Origin: Candidatus Poseidoniales archaeon | Lineage (GTDB): Archaea > Thermoplasmatota > Poseidoniia > Poseidoniales > Thalassarchaeaceae | Assembly (NCBI GenBank): GCA_003602595.1 | Contig: QQRX01000028.1 | Span: 1 to 35,504, forward strand | Direction: 5' to 3' | Length of the DNA: 35,504 bases | Part shown: in pieces, positions 23,095 to 31,554 of the stretch | How the letters are laid out: every line of letters begins with the position of its first letter | Position numbering within the stretch: position 1 is the stretch's first letter | The notes under the pieces: model-generated | The model's input: only the letters and a program-made list of their open reading frames with translations | The model's database searches: none | Told to the model about the DNA's origin: nothing | Position numbers and translations under genes: made by a program

Positions 23095-23432
23095 TGAGAA
23101 CAATCACTGCTTTAACTTCTTTAGGAGTATTTATTTTTGTTCTTTTACTTTTACATGAGGTAAACTCACATCCAATGTGGGATACCTCAATTTCTTCTAA
23201 TTCACCAACAACTCTTGATTTTGCAGATTCTATTTTCAATCAATGGGCATTTGCTACCATCATACTTGGAACTCTTCTATCAATGGCAATGATAGGAGCG
23301 TCGTATTTAGTTAGAGATGAACGTTTAATTAACCTTGTATGGGATATTAGGGGAGAGGTAACTGATAGTTTGGAAAACATAGGTACGTTCAAAAGATTCA
23401 ATCGGACTTCAAAACAAAAGGAGGAAGAATAA
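23094..23432 (+). CDS. nuoJ2: Complex I subunit J, C-terminal half (NuoJ-C)
   Basis: This 112-aa protein has two helices (about residues 4-21 and 51-70) that supply the fourth and fifth helices of NuoJ, and a charged C-terminal tail (RFNRTSKQKEEE). Position and topology define it more than sequence motifs do. Its ATG overlaps the nuoJ1 stop (TAATG), with GGAGG at 23079-23083, so translation is coupled. Its own stop overlaps the nuoK ATG in the same way. Confidence 0.8.
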   Translation: MRTITALTSLGVFIFVLLLLHEVNSHPMWDTSISSNSPTTLDFADSIFNQWAFATIILGTLLSMAMIGASYLVRDERLINLVWDIRGEVTDSLENIGTFKRFNRTSKQKEEE

Positions 23433-23734
23433 TGATAGATCCTAGTTGGATAGTAGGCTTGGGTGTTATATTATTCGGTATTGGATTATTAGGTACATTC
23501 TATCACAAAAATGCAATCGTTGTTTTGATGTGTATAGAATTGATGCTAAATTCTGCAAATCTTAATTTTGTTGCTGGAGCAATGTATTATGGGGACGTAA
23601 ATGGTTGGGTTTTTACTGCAATTGCCATAGCTATTGCTGCAGCAGAGGTTGCAATCGGATTAGCAATTCTACTATCGATGTATAGTACTCAACAAACTAT
23701 TTCCTTAGAAGATGCTAATATTTTAAGAAACTGA
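23432..23734 (+). CDS. nuoK: Complex I subunit K (NuoK)
   Basis: This 100-aa, three-helix membrane subunit is related to MrpC antiporter subunits. The two conserved membrane glutamates are present: one in VLMCIELMLNSANLNFVA and one in IAAAEVAIGLAILLS. The length is typical for the family. AGGAGG at 23419-23424 precedes the ATG, which overlaps the upstream stop by one base. Confidence 0.96.
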   Translation: MIDPSWIVGLGVILFGIGLLGTFYHKNAIVVLMCIELMLNSANLNFVAGAMYYGDVNGWVFTAIAIAIAAAEVAIGLAILLSMYSTQQTISLEDANILRN

Positions 23735-23743
23735 GGTGAATTA

Positions 23744-26014
23744 ATGGGCGAAGTAAAACACGAATATCCACTCCTATATCCTCTAATACCTATATTGTTG
23801 TTGGCACCAATTTTAAAATTATTAGGCTGGGAATCTGTAGATGCGGCATTTTTAATTGTCACAATACCATTATTGATATTCCCTACAATCTTAATAATTG
23901 GCCAAATTTATAATAAAAATCCAATATGGAAAAATAAGTGGAAAGAAGGTGGAATTTTAGCACTTGGGGCACTTACGGTATCGTTAACAATAGCACTTTG
24001 GATATTGTTTGATTATTTATATGGTAATTCCAGTTTTTCAAATCAATCTGTAGATACATGGTTTGAATGGATAACTTTTGATTTCTTACAATCTAATTAT
24101 GTCATCTCCCAAGAAAGTCGGATAATAGGCATAGGCGTTTGGATAGATCAAGTTACACTGATGATATTATTTGTTGCAACATTTCTTTGTTTTTTGATTT
24201 GTTGGTTTAGTATGGGTTATATGAATACTGACCCAATCAATGAAGATCGTAACCACCGCTTTTATGCAGAATTCGTATTATTTAGTATGGGCATGTTTGG
24301 AATGGTATTGGCAGATAGCTTTCTTTGGCTTTTCATATTCTGGGAAATAATGGGACTTTGCTCTTATCTGTTAATAGGATTTTATTATTGGAAAGTTAGT
24401 GCTGCATATGCTGCAAAAAAAGCATTTCTCACAACCAGAATTGGTGATGTTTTTCTAATGATTGGTCTATTTATTCTGTATGATATTTATGGCTCATTGG
24501 ACTTTGCAGTAATTTTTGATGATCCATCAACAGGTGTTTCAGGAGCATTAGTCGATTCAAATAAATTGTTTTGGGCTCTTTTACTATTGTTTGTAGGAGC
24601 AGTTGGGAAGTCTGCACAATTTCCACTTCATGTATGGCTACCAGATGCAATGGAAGGTCCTACACCTGTTTCTGCACTAATTCATGCTGCGACTATGGTA
24701 AATGCTGGATTATACTTAGTAGCCAGAATGGTCCCCTTTGTTGATATACATTATCAGGGTGTACCTGGATTAGAAAATCTTGGAATAATCATTGCATTTA
24801 TAGGTGGAATAACAGCATTTATGGCCGCATTAATTGCATTTGTTCAAAATGATATTAAGAAAGTTTTAGCATATTCAACTATGAGTCAATTAGCATATAT
24901 TTTTACTGGTTTAGGGGTTGCTCTTTGGTTTTACAATACTGATCATCACCATGCAGCCATGATAGCATTTGGAGCTTCTATGTTCCATTTGTTCAATCAT
25001 GCAATGGCTAAAGGGATGTTATTCATGGCAAGTGGTTCTGTTATACATGAAGTTCATCATGCACACGATCACATAAGTGAAGGAAATCATAATCACAATT
25101 TTGATCCACAAGATATGCGTAACATGGGTGGTTTGGCTGCGAAGATGCCAATTACTGCAACAGCGATGATGTTTGGTTCTATGTCAATCATCGGCGTTCC
25201 TCTCATCGGTGGTTTTTGGTCTAAAGAAGGAATAATTGCTGAGACATGGAAGGCAGCAATAGAATATGAGCCAATAATGTTTGTACCCGCTATCCTCATT
25301 CTTGCAACTGCAGGTATGACAGGATTCTATATGTCTAGAATGTGGCTAATGACATTTGCAGGAGAGCCAAAAAACGATGTTGTAAATCATGTCCATGAAA
25401 CAACTCCTTGGATTAGAGAACCACTTTTGATTCTTACAGCAATAACGGCAATTAGTGGTTTTGGCTTGGCTTTATTTGACATCATTCATTATCTATCATT
25501 TGACATAGATAATCTAAAAATGAAAGGATTAGTTTACACTTTAGAACATGCATTTTTACCTTCTGATATAAATACAAGAATTATAGGTTGGACAACAATC
25601 ACTCTCTCTTTCATTATTGGGCCAATTATTGCTGCAAGAGTTCATGGAGGTAAACTACAAGAGGGAGAAAAGGCCATACCTACAATTAGTTGGTTAGTAT
25701 CACTTTCAGGTAAATTTGGAAGCCAAGATGTAGATAATATCTCCAAATCACAATTTTCTGAGGCATTACAAAATAGATTATACTTTGATGATTTTTATGA
25801 GTATTTAATCTCAAAAACCGTCATACCATTCGCTAATTTTACTGCATGGTTTGATAGAATAATCATTGATGGCATAATTAAGCAAGTAGAATCTAAATCA
25901 GTGTCTGGATCACTAGAGGTTAGGAAAATAACCACAGGTAGTGCTAAAGATTATATTTTGATGGCAGTAGTTGGTATGATTTCGATCTTCATATTGATTT
26001 GGGGGGTGAGTTAA
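23744..26014 (+). CDS. nuoL: Complex I subunit L (NuoL), antiporter-like
   Basis: This 756-aa subunit is the distal proton-pumping one. The key helix-5 Glu201 lies in FIFWEIMGLCSYLLIGFYYW and Lys289 in VGAVGKSAQFPLHVWLPDAM. GPTPVSALIHAATMVNAGLYL and NDIKKVLAYSTMSQLAYIF are also conserved. Between SVIHEVH and QDMRNMGGL there is a His-rich loop with seven histidines between residues 435 and 451. The C-terminus carries the extended segment expected for the lateral helix and a last transmembrane helix (about 735-754). The start follows TGAGGTGAATTA, where the nuoK stop overlaps the Shine-Dalgarno. Confidence 0.96.
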   Translation: MGEVKHEYPLLYPLIPILLLAPILKLLGWESVDAAFLIVTIPLLIFPTILIIGQIYNKNPIWKNKWKEGGILALGALTVSLTIALWILFDYLYGNSSFSNQSVDTWFEWITFDFLQSNYVISQESRIIGIGVWIDQVTLMILFVATFLCFLICWFSMGYMNTDPINEDRNHRFYAEFVLFSMGMFGMVLADSFLWLFIFWEIMGLCSYLLIGFYYWKVSAAYAAKKAFLTTRIGDVFLMIGLFILYDIYGSLDFAVIFDDPSTGVSGALVDSNKLFWALLLLFVGAVGKSAQFPLHVWLPDAMEGPTPVSALIHAATMVNAGLYLVARMVPFVDIHYQGVPGLENLGIIIAFIGGITAFMAALIAFVQNDIKKVLAYSTMSQLAYIFTGLGVALWFYNTDHHHAAMIAFGASMFHLFNHAMAKGMLFMASGSVIHEVHHAHDHISEGNHNHNFDPQDMRNMGGLAAKMPITATAMMFGSMSIIGVPLIGGFWSKEGIIAETWKAAIEYEPIMFVPAILILATAGMTGFYMSRMWLMTFAGEPKNDVVNHVHETTPWIREPLLILTAITAISGFGLALFDIIHYLSFDIDNLKMKGLVYTLEHAFLPSDINTRIIGWTTITLSFIIGPIIAARVHGGKLQEGEKAIPTISWLVSLSGKFGSQDVDNISKSQFSEALQNRLYFDDFYEYLISKTVIPFANFTAWFDRIIIDGIIKQVESKSVSGSLEVRKITTGSAKDYILMAVVGMISIFILIWGVS

Positions 26015-27648
26015 TGAATCTTGATATTTTAACAATAATTACTCTTGTACCTATTTTTACAGGCCTTATATTAATTATTCTGCCTCAACTTTTACCTAAA
26101 GAAACTGCAGATAATCTAAAATTAATTACTCGAAACATTTCCATGGGAGTCGCATTAGCAATTTTTGCTATTTCTACAATGATTTTTATTGGAACAATAG
26201 GTAGTGTAGATTGGACTGATATTTTACACGGCGAATACGTCTTGAAGAATGAACAATTTTCTCTTATCTCTTCCATTGGCGTCCAATGGAAGGTTGGAGC
26301 AGATGCTCTTTCATTTCCGATGATTTGGCTAACATCATTATTAATTCCAATTTCTATGCTCGTAGAATGGGATGCAAAGAAAGGCCATATCTTCCATCCT
26401 CTAATATTGATTATGGAAGGGGCATTATTGGGTGTTTTCGTTTCATTAGATTTATTCATCTTTTACGTTTTCTGGGAATTGACTTTGATTCCAATGTTCC
26501 TACTGATACTGTTATGGGGTGGTGAAGATAGAAAATATGCTGCCATGAAATTCTTCATTTACACATTTACAGCAAGCGTTTTCATGCTTATAGGCATTCT
26601 AGTGATGTATTTCCACACTACTCCTATACCTGGAATTGGAAGTATGACCGGCCATCATTTTGATTTGGTCCAAATGTCTCTGCAAGATAATTTAATCCCT
26701 AATGAAGGACTTAGACACTTTGTTTGGATACTTTTACTCATAGGCTTTGCAACTAAAATGCCGAGCGTTCCTGTACATACTTGGCTTCCTGATGCACACG
26801 TTCAAGCACCAACAGCCGGATCTATGTTATTAGCAGGAGTTATGCTGAAAATGGGTGCTTATGGTTTTCTTAGAATTGCAGTAACAATCTTCCCAGAATC
26901 TACTATAATTTTTATGCCACTATTAGTCTTCTTAGGGATGGCAAGTCTAGTTTATGGAGCATGGGTGTGCATGGGTCAAACAAATCTCAAGAGAATGGTT
27001 GCATATTCTTCGGTTTCGCACATGGGATTAATTTTCCTTGGTATAGCGACAATGCAACCTCTTGGTATCGCAGGCGCATTATTTATGATGTTTGCACATG
27101 GAGTAATCAGTCCACTACTCTTCGCAGTTGCAGGGGCCTTCAAACACCATTATCATACACTAGAGATTGGTTCAATGAGAGGGATAGCACATCACTCTCC
27201 ATATCTTTCTGGCCATATGATGTTGGGTTGGATGGCTAGCTTAGGACTTCCTTTAATGGCAGGCTTCGTCGCTGAAGTTGCAATATTAATAGCATTCTGG
27301 ATGTCTTTTGGATGGTTAGTTATGCTACCTGCATTAACATTAATCATTACTGCAACATATTATCTAACGTCCATGCAGCGTACGATTTTCGAATCCGACG
27401 ACCCTCATCAAGGAATATTGCCCGCTTCTCTTAATGGTGATGAACCTCGTGATGTGACCTGGAATGAAAATACAGGTATGTTCATATTAGGAATTTTTAC
27501 TATTATTTTCGGTATTTTCCCATTTATTTTCTGGGACATGATGTCTGTATGGAGTACTGGATTTATGTCTGATATAATGATTAGTGCTATGGAAAATACT
27601 GACGCTTGGAGTCCAAGTATAGATTGGATATTGGAGGTATTCAAATGA
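26014..27648 (+). CDS. nuoM: Complex I subunit M (NuoM), antiporter-like
   Basis: This 544-aa, multi-helix proton-pumping subunit has FYVFWELTLIPMFLLILLWG with the helix-5 Glu, then GFATKMPSVPVHTWLPDAHV with the helix-7 Lys. APTAGSMLLAGVMLKMGAYG and NLKRMVAYSSVSHMGLI follow, all diagnostic of NuoM. The ATG at 26014 overlaps the nuoL TAA by one base and follows a GGGGGGTGAG Shine-Dalgarno, so it is preferred over the upstream TTG at 25999. Confidence 0.96.
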   Translation: MNLDILTIITLVPIFTGLILIILPQLLPKETADNLKLITRNISMGVALAIFAISTMIFIGTIGSVDWTDILHGEYVLKNEQFSLISSIGVQWKVGADALSFPMIWLTSLLIPISMLVEWDAKKGHIFHPLILIMEGALLGVFVSLDLFIFYVFWELTLIPMFLLILLWGGEDRKYAAMKFFIYTFTASVFMLIGILVMYFHTTPIPGIGSMTGHHFDLVQMSLQDNLIPNEGLRHFVWILLLIGFATKMPSVPVHTWLPDAHVQAPTAGSMLLAGVMLKMGAYGFLRIAVTIFPESTIIFMPLLVFLGMASLVYGAWVCMGQTNLKRMVAYSSVSHMGLIFLGIATMQPLGIAGALFMMFAHGVISPLLFAVAGAFKHHYHTLEIGSMRGIAHHSPYLSGHMMLGWMASLGLPLMAGFVAEVAILIAFWMSFGWLVMLPALTLIITATYYLTSMQRTIFESDDPHQGILPASLNGDEPRDVTWNENTGMFILGIFTIIFGIFPFIFWDMMSVWSTGFMSDIMISAMENTDAWSPSIDWILEVFK

Positions 27649-29333
27649 ATTCTTTAAGTGATATTTCTTTGGAATTATTATTACCTGAGGCAATGATGAT
27701 TGTTGGTATATTAGCTATGATAATAATTCCCAATTTGGGCGATGCGAAGATTAGAATACCTCTTACCAATACTTCTGTACCAGTATTTTTTGGAGGCACA
27801 AGATTCGCCCAAGTAAACAATCCATTTATTCCAAGCGTAGTTGCAATGATTACCTTTACTGCATCATTCTTTATGTCGTTGATTATGCTTGAAGCAGAAA
27901 CTAATGGTAACATAGGCGAAGTAATGGAGATAAATCAATTCACTAACTTATTTTCATTAATTTTTACCTCCGCCCTACTCATAACATCTATAGCTACCTT
28001 TTACAGGATGCCTCCTCATAAAAATCCTGAAATACCTAAGAATACAGATTCTGAATCTTCTACAGGTACTAAAATAAAAATATTAATGAATAATCGACGT
28101 CAGGTTGACTTTTACATCCTTTTAATGATGGTTGGATTAGGCATGTGTCTTATGTCTAAATCTACACATTTATTCTTACTTTTCGTCTGTCTAGAATTAG
28201 CGTCATTATCTTCATATGTCCTTGTAGGCTTTTATAAGGAAAGTGATATAGGTGGAGAGGCAGGTACAAAATATTTTATTGTTGGCTCAGTTGCTTCTGC
28301 TGTAGGAATATATGGAATGTCTTTACTCTATTTGTGGAATGGAAATCTGCAAATAGATTCTCTAACATCTTCATGGGCGACTATGGAAAGTCTTGATCCA
28401 TTTGCCGGTATTGGCATCGGTTTGATGCTTGTTGCTTTCGGCTTCAAAGTTGGTGCAGCACCCTTCCACCTGGCGACTCCTGATGCATACTCTGGAGCCT
28501 CTTCTCCTATCGCAGGATTACTTGCAACTGCATCTAAAGCAATGGGTTTTGTAGCTATAATGAAAATATTACTCATTATTACATCTTCAGAAGAGGGAAT
28601 AGAAACATATTGGATGGTTGCAATTGCATTAATGTCTGTAATTACAATGACATGGGGTAATTTTGCTGCTTTAAGTAGTGAAAACCCAAAAAGGATGCTG
28701 GCCTATTCTAGTGTTGCTCATGCAGGATACATGCTTGCTGCAATTGCTGCGATTGGAAGCGGACTGGGGGACATAGACTCAAATATTCTGATAGTTACTG
28801 CTGTAATTTTCCATCTGACGATTCTAATTTTATTTAAATTTGGAGCATTCCTAGTTCTTACAATACTTGAGAATGAAGGATTAAGTCATAATATGGATGG
28901 TTTGAAGGGATTAGCAAAGAGAGATCCTGTGATAGCCGTTTCTATGTTTATATTCATGCTTTCTCTTGCAGGGATACCTCCTCTGTCTGGATTCTTATCT
29001 AAATTATTAATGATTAACGGAATAGTAAATGTATCCGCAGGTACCGGTAGTTTATCCTCTGCAACGATATTGACATGGATAACTAGTGTTAATATTATAT
29101 TTTGGTTAGCCCTTTCAATAGTAATCAATAGCGCAGTTTCATTATTTTACTATTTGAGGATAGGTTTGATAATGTTCTTTGAAGAACCGGTAATTGAAGA
29201 ACCTCCAGCAAAATCGATATATCTGAGAATTATTATAATTATTTGCGCTACTTTTACTATCTTATTAGGTATAGGTCCGTTATCGGAATATTTACTCGAA
29301 ATAGCCAATGAAGCTGCTCAATCTTTACTCTAA
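27645..29333 (+). CDS. nuoN: Complex I subunit N (NuoN), antiporter-like
   Basis: This 562-aa proton-pumping subunit has LLFVCLELASLSSYVLVGFYK with the conserved Glu, then GFKVGAAPFHLATPDAYSGA with the pumping Lys, and NPKRMLAYSSVAHAGYML. The segment around residues 105-160 carries a polar stretch (PHKNPEIPKNTDSESSTGTK) that makes the loop before helix 4 longer than usual. The ATG overlaps the nuoM stop (ATGA) and follows GGAGGT at 27632-27637. It is the last complex I gene; no nuoE, nuoF, nuoG or F420H2-oxidising fpoF follows. Confidence 0.95.
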   Translation: MNSLSDISLELLLPEAMMIVGILAMIIIPNLGDAKIRIPLTNTSVPVFFGGTRFAQVNNPFIPSVVAMITFTASFFMSLIMLEAETNGNIGEVMEINQFTNLFSLIFTSALLITSIATFYRMPPHKNPEIPKNTDSESSTGTKIKILMNNRRQVDFYILLMMVGLGMCLMSKSTHLFLLFVCLELASLSSYVLVGFYKESDIGGEAGTKYFIVGSVASAVGIYGMSLLYLWNGNLQIDSLTSSWATMESLDPFAGIGIGLMLVAFGFKVGAAPFHLATPDAYSGASSPIAGLLATASKAMGFVAIMKILLIITSSEEGIETYWMVAIALMSVITMTWGNFAALSSENPKRMLAYSSVAHAGYMLAAIAAIGSGLGDIDSNILIVTAVIFHLTILILFKFGAFLVLTILENEGLSHNMDGLKGLAKRDPVIAVSMFIFMLSLAGIPPLSGFLSKLLMINGIVNVSAGTGSLSSATILTWITSVNIIFWLALSIVINSAVSLFYYLRIGLIMFFEEPVIEEPPAKSIYLRIIIIICATFTILLGIGPLSEYLLEIANEAAQSLL

Positions 29334-29383
29334 CTTAGGGAATTGATGCTCAAGTTCACATAGGAGTCTATCAACCGAAGCAT

Positions 29384-29908
29384 ATGGCACGTAGGGAAGA
29401 GAAGGTCGATGCAGAGCTTCTTGCACGTCTAGAATCCGGTTCTGGAGATAGAATTAGGGTTCCCTTACCTAATAGAAAAGTGAATGAGATGTTTGCAATA
29501 GCAGACATGATTCTTGGAGGTAGAAGAGTACGTTCCATATGCGAAGATGGACAAACTCGTCTTGCTAGAATTCCTGGAAAGATGCGAAGAAGACAATGGG
29601 TAAGAGAAGGGGATTTGATAACTTTACAACCTTGGGAATTTCAAGATGAGAAGGCCAATGTTTGCATGCGTTATACGAAAACGCAATCACTTTATCTATC
29701 AAGAAAAGGTGTATTGCCAGAAATTGTTGATTTGTTTGGGATGTCTGAAGATTCACACTTGAAAACAGAAGAAGATATCGAAATTAATGAACAAGAAGAA
29801 ACCAATATTGAAATAACTACAGAGCCGGAAATCAACAAAGAACCTCATAATAATCCTCCATCCGTTGAAAATGATGCTGACGATGACATTGATTCGTTCT
29901 TCGGGTGA
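29384..29908 (+). CDS. eif1a: Translation initiation factor aIF1A with an acidic C-terminal tail
   Basis: This 174-aa factor has the S1/OB-fold core at about residues 28-115 (FAIADMILGGRRVRSICEDG, then ARIPGKMRRRQWVREGDLIT). It binds the decoding site of the small ribosomal subunit during initiation. Most archaeal aIF1A proteins are about 100-115 aa; this one adds a 54-residue Glu/Asp-rich tail (121-174) ending DADDDIDSFFG, reminiscent of the eukaryotic eIF1A tail. It lies 50 bases after nuoN and just before RIO1. Confidence 0.95.
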   Translation: MARREEKVDAELLARLESGSGDRIRVPLPNRKVNEMFAIADMILGGRRVRSICEDGQTRLARIPGKMRRRQWVREGDLITLQPWEFQDEKANVCMRYTKTQSLYLSRKGVLPEIVDLFGMSEDSHLKTEEDIEINEQEETNIEITTEPEINKEPHNNPPSVENDADDDIDSFFG

Positions 29909-29912
29909 AAAA

Positions 29913-30797
29913 ATGGAAGATGACAAAGAGTGGGACTTAGAGCCTGACTTTGATTCTCTAATGAAGAGTGAAAAAAAACATGAGTGGATTTCTGAGCCCA
30001 GATTTAAGAAATTATTTGATGAAATTGAACATAGTATACAGGGTGTAATGGGAAAAGGTCGGTATGAATGGGTAGACAGAAGGGTTTTCGATCAAGTATT
30101 TGATAGTTCAACTCTTCTGGCAATACATAAATTGATGCAAAAAGGAGACATTGATACCATTGAATACCCTATAGCAAGAGGTAAAGAGGCACATGTTTTC
30201 TATGCAACTAGTAATAATGGTCCTGTTGCTGTAAAAATATTTCACACTACCAATGCTGTTTTCAAAAGTCTTACAAAATATATTGATGGTGACCCAAGAT
30301 TTGGTGGACTTTCTAGACGTCACAGAGAATTGGTAAATATTTGGGTGCGTAAAGAATATAGAAATTTAAAGCGAATGAGGGCTAATGGGATAAGAGTTCC
30401 ACAACCAATTTCTCATTTCAAGAATGTGTTAATAATGGAATTTATAGGCAAAGAACAAGCAAGTCCGAGATTGAGAGATGTAGAAATAGAAAACCCCTTA
30501 GAAATATTTTCAAAACTTTTAGATATAATAGCTATTAATTGGCAATCTTGTAATTTGGTTCATGCAGATTTTAGTGAATATAATATATTAATCAAAAATA
30601 AAGAAATCTGGGTTATTGATGTTGGACAGGCCGTTACCAATCAACATCCCAATGCTGAAGAATTTTTAATTAGAGATATTACTAGACTAGTAGAGTGGAT
30701 TAATCGTAAAGGTTTCGAGATTAATCTTACCGATTGTTTGGTAAGAGTTTTAGATGAACCTGTGCCAAAATTAAAACCTCTCCCGGGTGGAGATTAA
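29913..30797 (+). CDS. rio1: RIO1-type atypical serine kinase/ATPase
   Basis: This 294-aa cytosolic protein is involved in small-subunit ribosome maturation. It has the RIO1-type glycine-poor loop IARGKEAHVFYA (residues 87-98) and the ATP-site Lys108 in VAVKIFHT. The flexible RIO1 segment RFGGLSRRHRELVNIWVRKE and the catalytic loop HADFSEYNIL (D219, N224) follow, then metal-binding D236 in VIDVGQAV. The ATG at 29913 is chosen because it lies four bases after the aIF1A stop; upstream in-frame ATGs lie inside aIF1A. The acidic N-terminal 30 residues are an extension. Confidence 0.95.
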   Translation: MEDDKEWDLEPDFDSLMKSEKKHEWISEPRFKKLFDEIEHSIQGVMGKGRYEWVDRRVFDQVFDSSTLLAIHKLMQKGDIDTIEYPIARGKEAHVFYATSNNGPVAVKIFHTTNAVFKSLTKYIDGDPRFGGLSRRHRELVNIWVRKEYRNLKRMRANGIRVPQPISHFKNVLIMEFIGKEQASPRLRDVEIENPLEIFSKLLDIIAINWQSCNLVHADFSEYNILIKNKEIWVIDVGQAVTNQHPNAEEFLIRDITRLVEWINRKGFEINLTDCLVRVLDEPVPKLKPLPGGD

Positions 30798-30810
30798 AGT
30801 ATATGACTTC

Positions 30811-31554
30811 ATGACACGTTTCATGGAGCACCTAGCACGCATACCAAAAGATCGTATCGGAGTTCTCATCGGAAAGGGAGGAGAAACACGTAAATTGATA
30901 GAAAAGGCAAGTGGAGGTTCTTTACAAATAGATTCCCAATCTGGCGAAGTTAACATAAAATGGGACTCAGAAACAGTAGATCCTATAATACGCATGAAAA
31001 TGCCAGATTTAATTATGTCAATAGGGAGAGGTTTAGCACCAAAAAGAGCATTACAACTACTAAATGACGATATCTTCCTAAGGATGTATGATATTAGAGA
31101 ATGGGTAGGCCGTCAACCAAATCAAATTCGTAGGATGAGAAGTAGATTAATTGGCACAAATGGCAGAATAAGGAGTTTAATTGAAGAATTATCAGGTTGT
31201 GAAATATCAATTTATGGCTCAACAGTTTTGATAATAGGTGATGATGAAAGTTTGTTAATTGCCGGACCAGCCATTGAAGGGATATTGAGAGGTTCTGAGC
31301 ATGGGACTGTTTTGTACGGACTTGAACAAGATAGGAGAAAACAACGCTTACATTCCCGAAGTCTTGAATCATATCAAGATAAAATTGATCAGCCAAAATC
31401 AGGTTTCGAAGCATTAGTTCCTGGTTTAGCCAGTGCTCGAAGAAAGGCTGCTAGAAAATTTAAAAATACTCCAATTAATATTGAAGACCAAAATGAAATT
31501 AATGAAATGTTAGAGCTTGCCGAAGACGAACAAATAGTGTATGAAGAAGAGTAA
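30811..31554 (+). CDS. Two-KH-domain RNA-binding protein (Dim2/Pno1/Krr1-type)
   Basis: This protein of about 247 aa has two KH domains. KH1 begins RIPKDRIGVLIGKGGETRKL with an intact GKGG loop. KH2 is around MRSRLIGTNGRIRSLIEELS, with GTNG as a diverged GxxG. Archaeal Dim2 binds 16S rRNA near the 3' end and acts with RIO1 in small-subunit maturation, and it follows rio1 here as in many archaea. The C-terminal 65 residues are an extension with a basic ARRKAARKF stretch and an acidic end. The start is uncertain: GTG 30787 overlaps rio1, while ATG 30811 and ATG 30823 are closer to the family's N-terminus. Confidence 0.88.
   Translation: MTRFMEHLARIPKDRIGVLIGKGGETRKLIEKASGGSLQIDSQSGEVNIKWDSETVDPIIRMKMPDLIMSIGRGLAPKRALQLLNDDIFLRMYDIREWVGRQPNQIRRMRSRLIGTNGRIRSLIEELSGCEISIYGSTVLIIGDDESLLIAGPAIEGILRGSEHGTVLYGLEQDRRKQRLHSRSLESYQDKIDQPKSGFEALVPGLASARRKAARKFKNTPINIEDQNEINEMLELAEDEQIVYEEE

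Noticed and set aside
22828-23432. nuoJ as a frameshifted pseudogene
   Set aside because: Both halves have their own start and Shine-Dalgarno, the overlap is a neat TAATG, and split nuoJ is known in other archaea.
26085-26459. 124-codon minus-strand frame opposite nuoM
   Set aside because: It is a shadow frame of conserved NuoM coding sequence.
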